Positions 50,875 through 60,471 are shown, counted from the stretch's first letter. The stretch: 61,606 nt of DNA from Eubacterium sp. (GCA_017480495.1 JAFVAQ010000028.1:1-61606), one strand, 5' to 3'. The notes: generated by a model from the sequence alone, not told the origin. Translations and numbers: made by a program.

Positions 50875-52605
50875 GTGAGTAGCAAAAAAACAATCGGTTT
50901 TCTAGTTGGCGGCATAATGGATGAGTTCACTGAACCTTTATGCAAGGGCGCCATCGAGGAAGCTGCTGGAGACGACATCAATATCGTCTTCATACCTATA
51001 AAATATATCAACAGGGAGATGAAAGACATCCCTGATCTATATGAGTTTCAATATCAAACAACTGTCAGCTGTATCAAATCTAATAATATCGATATCCTGA
51101 TTGTCTCCGCGGACAATATAGGATGTCTTACCACGCAGGAAAACCTATACCGTTTCATGGACGACCTGAAGGCGTTAGGTATTCCTATAGTTCTTGCGGC
51201 TTCCAAAATAGCTGGATATCCCGGAGTAACCTTCGACAACAAATCTGCAATATATGATGGTATGACCTATCTCGTTGATGAGCTAGGTCTTAGAAATATC
51301 TGCATGCTCACTTCTCTCGAGCATAATGCCGATGTTGCTGAGAGATACGAAGCTTTCCAGGAAATGGCAGAATATTACAAGCTGGAAATTGGACCAAACT
51401 CTGTTGTAAAGACTCCACTTGCCTTCGATGACTGCAAGGCAAATTGCGAGAAGCTGCTGGACCTTAATCCAGACGTTGAAGCGGTTATCTGTATAAATGA
51501 TGACAACGCACTAGGCCTCTACGAAGTTATGGAGGAACGAGGACTAGTACCCGGCAAGGATATCATGGTTATGGGCTTCGATAATTCTCTTACGGGAAGT
51601 ATGGCAACGCCTTCTCTTACAACTGCCGATGCAGATGCGAAGAAGCTGGGTGCAAAAACCTATACTCTAGCTAAGAGAATACTCGATGGATGGAATGGTG
51701 GTGAGCTAACTGTCCCTACACGTTTTATACTAAGAGATTCCTTTGGATCCTTCATGGATAGAAAAAATGTTGATAAGAAGATACTTGATAAGCAGTATCT
51801 GGATGAATACTTTAATAGCATTTTCTATAAGTTTGAGAATAACTCAAAGCCTGAAGACTTCCGTATATTCCTTACCTATAAAGCACTTATGAATATCATT
51901 ATCGATTACGTAAATGATGTGGAATATAGTCCCGAAAGAGTTAGCTTTATCAAGACTAAGACAGATGAATTCTTTATGATGGGTGCTCTCGAATACACCG
52001 ATGTAGATGTTCTGATATCCTACGTCGACAGAGTAAAGGCCGCCGTAATTAATAGATTCGATTCCTACGAAAGAAAATGTCAGGTTTATGAAACCTTCTC
52101 TACTATATTAAAAAAGGTCGCTCTCACTTTAAGGAGCGACACTATGGAATATAAATTATCTATGAAGTCCTCTATGGGCTCCCTTAAGAGACTGCTTGAG
52201 GAAACCCTTGATTTCAGTCAGGGTGGCGACGAGAACTATATAACTATCCTTAATAACTTAAGTTCTCTCGGAGTAAACAATGCATATCTCTATATGTACG
52301 AAACACCTATCATTCATAGACAGGACGAAATCTTCAATATGCCTGATCATGTACTGCTCAAGGCTGCCATGACAGACGGAACCAAGTCGATAGTTCCACC
52401 TTCTGCACAGTACATAGATACGAAGCATTTATTTGATAATTCATTCCTGACACAGGAGCAGTACAACATGGTACTGATGCCTCTCTATTTCAGAGATACA
52501 TTATATGGTGTTATTCTGTTTGATCTAAATGACGCCGCCTTCCAGAATGGCGACTTCCTAGCCAACCAATATGCAACTGTAGCAAGAGTTATCAATCTAT
52601 TATGA
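50875..52605 (+). CDS. LacI/periplasmic-binding-type sensor protein with GAF-like C-terminus, no output domain
   Basis: A 576-residue soluble protein. Residues 1-290 form a type I periplasmic-binding fold as in LacI regulators, but with no HTH: KKTIGFLVGGIMDEFTEPLC, EAVICINDDNALGLYEVMEE and DIMVMGFDNSLTGSMATPSL. A helical linker follows, and residues about 425-570 look GAF-like (NNLSSLGVNNAYLYMYET, MVLMPLYFRDTLYGVILFDL). The usual partner in Lachnospiraceae, a GGDEF domain after the GAF, is missing, and the protein ends QYATVARVINLL. Start is GTG behind GGGGGGGAT. It ends convergent with the DMT gene, overlapping six bases. Confidence 0.7.
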   Translation: MSSKKTIGFLVGGIMDEFTEPLCKGAIEEAAGDDINIVFIPIKYINREMKDIPDLYEFQYQTTVSCIKSNNIDILIVSADNIGCLTTQENLYRFMDDLKALGIPIVLAASKIAGYPGVTFDNKSAIYDGMTYLVDELGLRNICMLTSLEHNADVAERYEAFQEMAEYYKLEIGPNSVVKTPLAFDDCKANCEKLLDLNPDVEAVICINDDNALGLYEVMEERGLVPGKDIMVMGFDNSLTGSMATPSLTTADADAKKLGAKTYTLAKRILDGWNGGELTVPTRFILRDSFGSFMDRKNVDKKILDKQYLDEYFNSIFYKFENNSKPEDFRIFLTYKALMNIIIDYVNDVEYSPERVSFIKTKTDEFFMMGALEYTDVDVLISYVDRVKAAVINRFDSYERKCQVYETFSTILKKVALTLRSDTMEYKLSMKSSMGSLKRLLEETLDFSQGGDENYITILNNLSSLGVNNAYLYMYETPIIHRQDEIFNMPDHVLLKAAMTDGTKSIVPPSAQYIDTKHLFDNSFLTQEQYNMVLMPLYFRDTLYGVILFDLNDAAFQNGDFLANQYATVARVINLL

Positions 52606-53508
52606 TTCTTTAACGCTAACACTTTCTGTGTTGGCGTTTCTTGCTTTATGCCAGCGGAACACTGCCACTCCTATGATTATTACATAACCTATGATACTCA
52701 TCCATTCTGGTATCTCGCCCAGGAAGAGTATTCCCCATAGGGCAGCAAATATAACCTGAGTATAGTCAAACACTGAAATGTCCTTAGCAGGAGCAAACTT
52801 ATAGGCAGAGGTTATTCCGAACTGACCAACCGCTGCTGATACACCTGCCATAATAAGACATAGCAGCTGCCAGGTCTCCATATGCTGATAATTGAATATA
52901 AGAAATGGTGCTGATACAAGGCACGAGAATAGAGAGAAACACATGACGATGATCGGTGTTCTCTCTCCTTTTTTGCCCAGTTTACGAACGAAAACATAAG
53001 CCATTCCAGCACCGAAACCACCATAGAGTCCGGAAAGCGCTGGGATAACTCTCATACTTGAACCTGTTGGTCTAATAATAAATAGCGCACCAATAAAGGC
53101 TATTATTGTTGCGATCACATCTGTACGATTTGGCTTCTCCTTAAGTATAGGAATAGACATTATGATAGCGAAGAAAGGGGACAGCTTATTTAGCATATTT
53201 GCGTCTGATAAGTCCAGTCTATCTATCGCATAGAAGTTAGCTATAACTCCCGATGTTCCGAAGAGACATCTCATCAGAATATCCACTCTATTCTTCTTAT
53301 CTATATGAAAATTTCCACCGTTCGCGACAAGTGTTATCACCGCAATAACCAGCGCAACAGCATTTCTGAAGAAGACCTTCTGCATAGTAGGTAGTTCACC
53401 CGATATTCGAACAAAAAAGGTCATGAAAGAAAACCCTGCCGCTGCCGCAATTATGCAGAGTATTCCCTTTAAATGATTATTCATATTTTTATAATTTAGC
53501 TTTTCCAT
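52600..53508 (-). CDS. EamA/DMT-superfamily transporter
   Basis: A 302-residue membrane protein with ten hydrophobic segments in two EamA repeats. Typical landmarks are GILCIIAAAAGFSFMTFFVR, FFRNAVALVIAVITLVA, FAIDRLDLSDA-like YAIDRLDLSDANMLNKLSPF, and in the second half TSAYKFAPAKDISVFDYTQV and LWGILFLGEIPEWMSIIGYV. These transporters export metabolites or amino acids; the substrate is unknown. The start could be 53508 or the Met at 53484, and neither has a strong ribosome-binding site. A 6-nt convergent overlap with the sensor gene. Confidence 0.88.
   Translation of the reverse strand: MEKLNYKNMNNHLKGILCIIAAAAGFSFMTFFVRISGELPTMQKVFFRNAVALVIAVITLVANGGNFHIDKKNRVDILMRCLFGTSGVIANFYAIDRLDLSDANMLNKLSPFFAIIMSIPILKEKPNRTDVIATIIAFIGALFIIRPTGSSMRVIPALSGLYGGFGAGMAYVFVRKLGKKGERTPIIVMCFSLFSCLVSAPFLIFNYQHMETWQLLCLIMAGVSAAVGQFGITSAYKFAPAKDISVFDYTQVIFAALWGILFLGEIPEWMSIIGYVIIIGVAVFRWHKARNANTESVSVKES
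52612..52645 (+). terminator. Terminator-like hairpin inside the 3' end of the DMT gene
   Basis: AACGCTAACAC (52612-52622) and GTGTTGGCGTT (52628-52638) pair over 11 bp with one wobble, followed by TCTTGCTTT. It serves the plus-strand sensor gene and overlaps the last codons of the minus-strand gene. Confidence 0.6.
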
Positions 53509-53631
53509 AGTTACACATTTTAACGCTAACGCCCTTTTAAAACAATCGACTAATTGCCATAAAATAACAAAAATGATATAGTGATTTCATGTGATTATTC
53601 ACAAATGGGGTTATGTTATTTGGAGGGGTTT

Positions 53632-56016
53632 ATGAAAAGAGATCTGACTTATCATAGAAAAAGAGCCGAGGAATTCGTTCGTAGCCTCAGCTTTGAAGAT
53701 AAGATGACTATATTCCACGGTAAATCCAAGAAACAGGCAGAGCTAGAAATCTATTATCTAAAGTTTGCCGGCGAGGCTGCTCACGGGGTTCAGGCTAGAC
53801 ATGATCAGGACTTTGATTATGGTGAGCCACAGTTCACTACTGTCTTTCCATGTCCTATCGGAATGGCTGCATCCTTTGATAAAGAGATGATGAAGAATAT
53901 CGGAAATGTAGTAGGTACCGAGATGCGAAGTCTGCTGAATGAGCACTTACATAACGGTCTTGGCGGACTAGCTCCAACCGTAGATATGGAGCGTGATCCT
54001 AGATGGGGAAGAAATGAAGAAGCCTACGGCGAGGACCCTCATCTCGTTTCTCGAATGGCCGGCGAATATATACGCGGAATCTATGGAGATAACGAGAACT
54101 TTATTCAGTGCGCTTCTACTCTGAAGCATTTCTACGGAAATAATGTCGAACATAATAGATTCATTTCAGACACAAAAATATCTGACGAACTGAAGGAAAA
54201 CTATTACCTCAGAGTCTATAAAGAAATCATCGAATATGGACAGCCGATGTCAGTAATGACCTCTTACAATCTTGTAAATGGCGTCCCTTCCACCTTCAAT
54301 CCAGACGCAAAAAATCTCCTCAAGAAATGGGGAGTCCCATATATCGTTTCAGATGCATTTACGCTCGAATATGCAGTCGAGGATCAGAAGACTGCTACCG
54401 ATGGAGCTGATGCAGTGAGAAAGGCCTTCGAGGCAGGTATTGACACCTTCTTCGAATCGCTTGATTTTGAATTTGCAGCTATGGACGACGCCTTCGAAAA
54501 GGGTCTAATAAACGAAGACTATATTACAGAAGCTATCATAAATAAGCTGACAGTTTATTCCGCACTCGGACTTATGCCAGAGGATCTCATGGAGGACGGA
54601 CGATCTAAGTACTTCCCACTCTCCGAATATAATAAGGAAAAGGTCGATACCGCTGAGTCAAGAATGCTCGCTCGCACCGCTGCTGCAGAGTCAGTTGTCC
54701 TTCTCAAAAATGAAACACTTCCTATAACTGAGGAAGACGAACCATTTTTATTCGGTCCATTTTCGAATAGATGTCCTCTCGACTGGTACAGCGGACTGCC
54801 AAGTCATACCGTCACCTTGAAGGAAGGCCTCTGCATAAAAAGTGAGGATCTCTATCCATATGTAAGAATCAAGATAAATGCCCCTTCTGGCGAATCCGAT
54901 AGCACTGACTCTAATAAAGGACCTATGTATGCTGGAATCCAGGAAGGAAAGGTGGTTCCTGTAAATAAAGAGTTTTCAGAAATCTTCCGTATCATGCTGT
55001 GGGATAACGCCCGCATAACTATAAGATCAACTTCTACAGGCAAGTTTCTCACAACTGCTTCCCCTGATTGCAAGTTTAGAAATAATGTCGAAGCCGCCGA
55101 AAGCTTCACCCTTTACACAAATGCTGACGAAGCCTTCAGCTGGTTTGTTAATGAAGCTTTTTTACTGATAGATAAGGACGGCAAGGAAATAATCTTCAGC
55201 GAAGATAATGCACTAACCTTCTGGGAAGACAGTCGAATCGCTGGAATCAAAAATACAGATGGTGAGATGTCCGTTTCCTTCGAAACCCTTATGGATGGAA
55301 GCACTCTTATCGAGAAGGCTATTGCTGAGAATAATCTGAAACGCGACACAAAAATAATCGCTGCTTTCGGCTTGCATCCAATAGTTAATTGTAAGGAAGA
55401 AAGAGATAGAGATACTATAGAGCTTCCACCATATCAAAGAGCTATCCTTCGTGAGCTTAGGGAGCATTTTGATAATATCACTCTCACTCTTCTCGCAAAT
55501 GCACCTATTGCCATAAGCGAAGAAGACGAAGCAATAGAGATAAAGAGTATTCTTTGGTCTGCTCTTGGTTCAGAGGAACTAGGAAATGGACTCGCCGACA
55601 TAATATATGGAAGAACTAGCCCAGCCGGCCGTCTTCCACAAACCTGGTACACCGGTGACGACCAGCTTCCAGCTATCGACGACTACGATATCAAGAAAAA
55701 TAGGATGACTTATCTCTATATGACAGACGAACCCCTCTATAGATTCGGTTACGGACTAACCTACTCAAAGTTTGATTCAGAACTGATTATTGAAGGAGAC
55801 AAAACCCTCGTCCGTGTAACTAACAAAGGAAATGTCCCTTCCGATTATTCAGTTCTACTCTTCCAGTCTGAAGACGGAAAAACTTATCTATATGGAGAAG
55901 ATAGATCTTTCATAGATGTATCAGGAAATGAGATACCTGTCGGAAGTCGTCTTGTTGCCTTCCATCGATTTAAGGATATCCAGCCAGGAAGCGCTAAAAC
56001 ATTGGAATTAACATAG
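53632..56016 (+). CDS. GH3-family glycoside hydrolase with inserted fascin-like domain
   Basis: A 794-residue cytosolic enzyme (no signal peptide) of the beta-glucosidase/xylosidase family. The catalytic (beta/alpha)8 part has FPCPIGMAASFDKEMMKNIG, GLAPTVDMERDPRWGRNEEA and STLKHFYGNNVEHNR. The nucleophile Asp is in PYIVSDAFTLEY, where SDW is usual. The second alpha/beta domain begins VLLKNETLPI but is interrupted by a beta-rich insert (about 400-550, including RITIRSTSTGKFLTTASPDC), which looks fascin/ricin-like. It ends with a fibronectin-III-like domain containing TYLYMTDEPLYRFGYGLTYS. The ATG at 53632 follows GGAGGGG. Confidence 0.85.
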   Translation: MKRDLTYHRKRAEEFVRSLSFEDKMTIFHGKSKKQAELEIYYLKFAGEAAHGVQARHDQDFDYGEPQFTTVFPCPIGMAASFDKEMMKNIGNVVGTEMRSLLNEHLHNGLGGLAPTVDMERDPRWGRNEEAYGEDPHLVSRMAGEYIRGIYGDNENFIQCASTLKHFYGNNVEHNRFISDTKISDELKENYYLRVYKEIIEYGQPMSVMTSYNLVNGVPSTFNPDAKNLLKKWGVPYIVSDAFTLEYAVEDQKTATDGADAVRKAFEAGIDTFFESLDFEFAAMDDAFEKGLINEDYITEAIINKLTVYSALGLMPEDLMEDGRSKYFPLSEYNKEKVDTAESRMLARTAAAESVVLLKNETLPITEEDEPFLFGPFSNRCPLDWYSGLPSHTVTLKEGLCIKSEDLYPYVRIKINAPSGESDSTDSNKGPMYAGIQEGKVVPVNKEFSEIFRIMLWDNARITIRSTSTGKFLTTASPDCKFRNNVEAAESFTLYTNADEAFSWFVNEAFLLIDKDGKEIIFSEDNALTFWEDSRIAGIKNTDGEMSVSFETLMDGSTLIEKAIAENNLKRDTKIIAAFGLHPIVNCKEERDRDTIELPPYQRAILRELREHFDNITLTLLANAPIAISEEDEAIEIKSILWSALGSEELGNGLADIIYGRTSPAGRLPQTWYTGDDQLPAIDDYDIKKNRMTYLYMTDEPLYRFGYGLTYSKFDSELIIEGDKTLVRVTNKGNVPSDYSVLLFQSEDGKTYLYGEDRSFIDVSGNEIPVGSRLVAFHRFKDIQPGSAKTLELT

Positions 56017-56070
56017 TTAGAATAATCTAATAAAGATTATATTAATCAAACATATCTTAAGTTTTAAATT

Positions 56071-56117
56071 ACTGATATATCAAGTATAATAGTACTCGAT
56101 ATATCAGTTTTCATTTT
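56071..56117 (+). terminator. AT-rich terminator after the GH3 gene
   Basis: ACTGATATATC (56071-56081) and GATATATCAGT (56098-56108) are perfect 11-bp arms with a 16-nt loop, followed by TTTCATTTT. It lies 55 nt past the GH3 stop. Confidence 0.65.
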
Positions 56118-56151
56118 ACGCATTTTCCAGTTACATTTCTAAAAGTATCTA

Positions 56152-56179
56152 TTAACAGGTACAAAATGCACGATATATT
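56152..56179 (+). promoter_or_regulatory. Candidate promoter of the hydrogenase operon
   Basis: -35 TTAACA (56152-56157), 16-nt spacer, -10 TATATT (56174-56179). The transcript would start near 56186. The leader of about 125 nt holds GCCTTTTG/CAAAAGGC (56196-56203/56217-56224) with TTCATTTTTG after it, and CGGG/CCCG near 56270-56287. The first hairpin could act as an attenuator. Apart from these elements and the preceding terminator, the 297-nt gap shows nothing else. Confidence 0.5.
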
Positions 56180-56313
56180 TGTAAGTCTGAATACTGCCTT
56201 TTGTTTTGGTGTAAATCAAAAGGCGGCTTCATTTTTGCGCTAAATTCTTAATTAACTGGCAAGTGCTATCGGGGCGCTTCGCACCCGTAATATAACTTAA
56301 TAGGAGGTCATAT

Positions 56314-56799
56314 ATGGCGAAACTGAATGCTGCGGCGGCAGCAAAGATCAACGAAATCTGTGAAAGATACACAGATGAAAAAACTCCTCTTATGATGATA
56401 CTAAGTGATATCCAGAATGAGTATGGATACATCCCTCTTGAGGTTCAGGAGATAGTATCAAAGCATACAGGAATCTCAGTTGCTGAGATCTACGGAGTTG
56501 TAACATTCTATTCATTCTTCTCTCTTACACCAAAGGGAAAATTCGTTATAGGATGTTGTTTAGGTACTGCTTGCTACGTTAAGGGAGCACAGCAGGTAAT
56601 TGATAAGTTCTCTGAATTACTTAACATCAAGCCTGGCGAAACTAGCGAGGACGGACTCTTTACACTTGATGCTCTTAGATGTATCGGTGCATGTGGTATC
56701 GCTCCAGCCGTTAGTATCAACGGTAAGGTTTATCCTAAGGTTGAAGTTGGACAGGTTCCAGAGATTATCGAATCTTATAGAAAGGAGGCATCAGCATGA
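56314..56799 (+). CDS. NuoE-like subunit of NAD-dependent [FeFe] hydrogenase
   Basis: A 161-residue thioredoxin-like [2Fe-2S] protein, the HydC/HndA-type subunit of a trimeric electron-bifurcating hydrogenase. EVQEIVSKHTGISVAEIYGV and TFYSFFSLTPKGKFVIGCC lead into the four cluster cysteines, CLGTACYVKG and LRCIGACGIAPAV. A good ribosome-binding site TAGGAGGTC precedes the ATG. The stop overlaps the next start by four bases (ATGA), so translation of the two subunits is coupled. Confidence 0.93.
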   Translation: MAKLNAAAAAKINEICERYTDEKTPLMMILSDIQNEYGYIPLEVQEIVSKHTGISVAEIYGVVTFYSFFSLTPKGKFVIGCCLGTACYVKGAQQVIDKFSELLNIKPGETSEDGLFTLDALRCIGACGIAPAVSINGKVYPKVEVGQVPEIIESYRKEASA

Positions 56800-58685
56800 G
56801 TAAGATAACAACAGTTGAAGAGCTTGAGACAAGTGCCGGTGCTTGCACCAAATGTCTTGATGATAAGCTTAGCGGAGCTGATGGAAAGCGTCACATCGTT
56901 CTTTGCGGTGGTACAGGATGTCTTTCAAGTAACTCTGCAGAAATCACCAAAAAATTCGAGGAAGTTCTCGAGGCAAAGGGCCTTTCAGATAAGGTTACAG
57001 TAAATCAGGTTGGATGCTTCGGTTTCTGTTCACAGGGACCATTCGTTAAGATCTATCCTGAAGATACACTCTATCGTATGGTTAGTATCGATGATGTTGA
57101 TGAGATCGTTGAGTCAGATATCATCAACAACACAATAGTAGAAAGACTTCTCTATGTTGATCCATCATCTAACGAGAAGAAGACAAAGCAGGAGGATATC
57201 AACTTCTATAAGAAGCAGCGTCGTGTTGCTCTTCATGGTTGTGGAGTTATCAATCCTGAGGACATTAATGAAGCAATTGGTATGGGTGCCTTCCAGGGTA
57301 TCAAGAAAGCTCTTACAATGACACCACAGGAAGTAGTTGATGAAGTACTTGCTTCTGGTCTTCGTGGCCGAGGCGGCGGCGGATTCCCTACAGGTAGAAA
57401 GTGGCAGTTCGCATTAAACGTAGATTCTGATCAGAAGTACGTTGTATGTAACGGCGACGAGGGTGACCCAGGTGCATTCATGGATCGTTCTATCCTTGAA
57501 GGTAACCCACTTGGAGTTATCGAAGGTATGATGATTGCAGGTTATGCTTTCGGTGCATCAGAAGGTTACTTCTATGTACGTGCTGAGTATCCTATCGCTG
57601 TTAATCGTCTTAAGATTGCTATCAACCAGGCTCGTGAAATGGGACTTCTCGGAGAGAATATCCTTGGTTCAGGATTCAGCTTCGACTGTCACATCAGACT
57701 TGGTGCTGGTGCATTCGTTTGTGGTGAGGAGACAGCTCTTCTTAACTCTATCGAGGGTAAGAGAGGTATGCCTAGACCTCGTCCTCCTTTCCCTGCAATT
57801 AAGGGACTTTGGGAGAAGCCAACTTGCGTTAACAACGTTGAGACACTTGCTTGTGTACCTTATATTCTTCGTGAAGGAGCAGCTGAGTTTGCTTCCGTTG
57901 GTACAGAGGGATCAAAGGGTACTAAGGTATTCGCTCTCGGTGGTAAGGTAAATAACGTAGGACTTGTAGAGGTTCCTATGGGAACAACTCTCCGCGAGCT
58001 GATTTATGATATCGGTGGTGGTATTCCAAATGGTAAGAAATTCAAGGCTATTCAGACATGTGGTCCTTCAGGTGGATGTCTGACTGAGGAATTCCTTGAT
58101 GAGCCAATCGATTTCGATAACCTGGTACAGAAGGGATCTATGATGGGTTCCGGTGGTGCTATCGTTATGGATGAAGATAACTGTATGGTTGACGTTGCTA
58201 AGTTCTACATGGAGTTCATCTGTGATGAGTCTTGTGGTAAGTGTTCACCATGTCGTATCGGAACAAAGCGTATCCTCGAGATACTTACAAAGATTACAGA
58301 GGGCAAGGGTACTATGGAAGACCTTGATACTCTTGAAGAGCTCAGTAAGACAATTCAGACAAATTCACTTTGTGCTCTTGGTCAGACTGCAGCTAACCCT
58401 GTTAATTCAACACTTAAGCATTTCCGTGATGAGTATATTGCTCACATCGTTGATAAGAAATGTCCTGCACACGTATGTAAGAGTCTTATGCAGTACAAGA
58501 TCGATCAGGATAAATGTATCGGTTGTGGACTTTGCGCACGCAACTGTCCTGCAGGCTGCATAGAGAAGACAGATTACATCGCTGAGGGTCACAAGCTTCC
58601 ATCTATGAAGATTGATCCTGAGAAGTGTGTAAAGTGTGGTCTATGTATGAGTAACTGTAAATTCGCAGCAATTTCTAAGAACTAA
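56796..58685 (+). CDS. NuoF-like NAD/FMN subunit of [FeFe] hydrogenase
   Basis: A 629-residue flavoprotein that connects NAD(H) to the hydrogenase (HydB type). N-terminal thioredoxin-like [2Fe-2S] part with LCGGTGCLSSNSAEI and VNQVGCFGFCSQGP. FMN/NADH core with LRGRGGGGFPTGRKW, CNGDEGDPGAFMDRSILEGN and FVCGEETALLNSIEGKRGMP. Then the [4Fe-4S] motif ESCGKCSPCRIG. The C-terminus adds two ferredoxin clusters, CIGCGLCARNCPAGCI and CVKCGLCMSNCKFAAI, the extension expected of bifurcating enzymes. 13 nt separate it from the catalytic subunit gene. Confidence 0.95.
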   Translation: MSKITTVEELETSAGACTKCLDDKLSGADGKRHIVLCGGTGCLSSNSAEITKKFEEVLEAKGLSDKVTVNQVGCFGFCSQGPFVKIYPEDTLYRMVSIDDVDEIVESDIINNTIVERLLYVDPSSNEKKTKQEDINFYKKQRRVALHGCGVINPEDINEAIGMGAFQGIKKALTMTPQEVVDEVLASGLRGRGGGGFPTGRKWQFALNVDSDQKYVVCNGDEGDPGAFMDRSILEGNPLGVIEGMMIAGYAFGASEGYFYVRAEYPIAVNRLKIAINQAREMGLLGENILGSGFSFDCHIRLGAGAFVCGEETALLNSIEGKRGMPRPRPPFPAIKGLWEKPTCVNNVETLACVPYILREGAAEFASVGTEGSKGTKVFALGGKVNNVGLVEVPMGTTLRELIYDIGGGIPNGKKFKAIQTCGPSGGCLTEEFLDEPIDFDNLVQKGSMMGSGGAIVMDEDNCMVDVAKFYMEFICDESCGKCSPCRIGTKRILEILTKITEGKGTMEDLDTLEELSKTIQTNSLCALGQTAANPVNSTLKHFRDEYIAHIVDKKCPAHVCKSLMQYKIDQDKCIGCGLCARNCPAGCIEKTDYIAEGHKLPSMKIDPEKCVKCGLCMSNCKFAAISKN

Positions 58686-58698
58686 GGAGGTAACTACT

Positions 58699-60471
58699 AT
58701 GGCGATGGTAAATATTAAAATAGAAGGCATCTCCTATCAGGTAGAGGAAGGACTTACTATCCTCGAGGCTGCTAAGAAGTGCGGTTATGAGATCCCTTCA
58801 CTTTGTGCATTTAATCACGGTGAGTGCAATCATGGTTCATGCCGTGTTTGTCTCGTTGAGGCAACAGGCGCTAGAGGCCTTGTAGCATCATGTGTATACC
58901 CTGTAGCTGAGGGAATGGAAATTACTATTTCTTCACCTAAGGCTACTGCAGCTAGACGTCACAGCGTTGAGCTGCTTCTATCAAACCACAATCAGAACTG
59001 CCAGCAGTGTGACAAGAACGGTAAGTGTGAGCTTCTCAATGTTGCATATCTGACAGGTGCTAGAGAAGGTGCATTTGCAGGAGTTCATTCAGAGACTCAT
59101 CTTGATGAGCTTGCTCCTGGTCTTGTAAGAGATACTTCAAAATGTATCCTTTGTGGTAGATGTATTGAAAGATGTAAGAACGCTCATGGTCTTGGAATCC
59201 TCGGATTCGAGAACAGAGGTTTTAACACATTCGTTTCTCCAGCTGAAAACCGTGGATTCAATGATTCACCATGTATCCAGTGTGGACAGTGTGTAAATGT
59301 ATGTCCTACAGGTGCACTTATGGAGCATTCAGAGATCGATAAGATTGACGTTGCATTTGCTGCCGGCAAGGTTGTTATTGCACAGGCTGCTCCTGCAGTT
59401 AGAGCTGCACTTGGCGAGGAGTTCGGATATAAGATTGGAACACCTGTTACAGGTAAGATGGCAGCAGCTATGAGAAGACTTGGATTCGAGAGAGTTTACG
59501 ATGTAAACTTCGGTGCTGACCTCACAATCATGGAGGAAGGTACAGAGCTTCTTGGACGCCTTCAGAATGGTGGAACACTTCCAATGATCACATCTTGTTC
59601 ACCAGGATGGGTTAACTATGCTGAGTACAACTATGGTGATCTGCTTCCACACCTTTCATCATGTAAGTCACCTCACCAGATGCAGGGTGCTATCATCAAG
59701 TCCTATTGGGCTGAGCAGAATGGTGTTAAGCCAGAAGATGTATTCGTAGTATCTGTAATGCCATGTACAGCTAAGAAGTTTGAGAGACAGCGTGATCAGC
59801 TGAAGGTTAACGGACTGGATGATGTAGATGCTGTTATCACAACAAGAGAGCTTGCTCGTATGATCAAGCGTGCCGGTATCAGATTCGACAAGCTTCCAGA
59901 GGAAGATTGGGATCAGGATATCATGGGCGACTACACAGGTGCCGGAGTTATCTTCGGTGTTACCGGTGGTGTTATGGAGGCTGCACTTCGTACAGTTTAC
60001 TTCAAGCTTACTGGTAAGGAGTCAGAGCCTATCGAGTTTAAGGCAGTTCGTGGACATGATGCTGGTATCAGAGAGGCTTCTATCGATATCAACGGAACAA
60101 CTGTTAATGTAGCTATCGCTTCAGGTATGAAGTCAGCTAAGGTTCTCCTTGATGAGATCAGAGAAGGCAAGTCAAAGTATCAGTTCATCGAGATTATGGG
60201 ATGTCCTGGTGGATGTATCAACGGTGGTGGTCAGCCTTACGTTCGTGAGTGCTTCCTTCCTAACGAAGATGATGACATCATGGATACATACAAGGAGAAG
60301 AGAGCTCAGGCTCTTTACTCAGAGGATGAGAGGCAGACTCTTCGTCAGTCACACAATAATCCTCAGATCATTGATCTGTATGAGAAGTTCCTTGGTGAGC
60401 CAAACAGCCATAAGGCACATGAGCTTCTGCATACAACATATGCAGCAAGAGAAGGCTTCAATGAGGTTTAA
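58699..60471 (+). CDS. [FeFe] hydrogenase catalytic subunit (group A)
   Basis: A 590-residue H2-producing subunit. N-terminal plant-type [2Fe-2S] domain (CAFNHGECNHGSCRVC), the His-ligated cluster motif HNQNCQQCDKNGKC, and two [4Fe-4S] clusters (CILCGRCIERC, CIQCGQCVNVC). The H-cluster domain carries L1 MITSCSPGWVNYAE, L2 VMPCTAKKFERQ and L3 EIMGCPGGCINGGGQP. Cys300 of L1 is present but the next residue is Ser301, where most group A enzymes have the proton-relay Cys. It ends with an SSU-like tail (HAHELLHTTY type). With the two upstream genes it forms an NADH/ferredoxin-linked hydrogenase. A strong terminator follows. Confidence 0.95.
   Translation: MAMVNIKIEGISYQVEEGLTILEAAKKCGYEIPSLCAFNHGECNHGSCRVCLVEATGARGLVASCVYPVAEGMEITISSPKATAARRHSVELLLSNHNQNCQQCDKNGKCELLNVAYLTGAREGAFAGVHSETHLDELAPGLVRDTSKCILCGRCIERCKNAHGLGILGFENRGFNTFVSPAENRGFNDSPCIQCGQCVNVCPTGALMEHSEIDKIDVAFAAGKVVIAQAAPAVRAALGEEFGYKIGTPVTGKMAAAMRRLGFERVYDVNFGADLTIMEEGTELLGRLQNGGTLPMITSCSPGWVNYAEYNYGDLLPHLSSCKSPHQMQGAIIKSYWAEQNGVKPEDVFVVSVMPCTAKKFERQRDQLKVNGLDDVDAVITTRELARMIKRAGIRFDKLPEEDWDQDIMGDYTGAGVIFGVTGGVMEAALRTVYFKLTGKESEPIEFKAVRGHDAGIREASIDINGTTVNVAIASGMKSAKVLLDEIREGKSKYQFIEIMGCPGGCINGGGQPYVRECFLPNEDDDIMDTYKEKRAQALYSEDERQTLRQSHNNPQIIDLYEKFLGEPNSHKAHELLHTTYAAREGFNEV

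Noticed and set aside
56180-56313. A riboswitch in the hydrogenase leader
   Set aside because: Only one clear hairpin and a short GC stem are visible. No consensus of a known riboswitch class was recognised.
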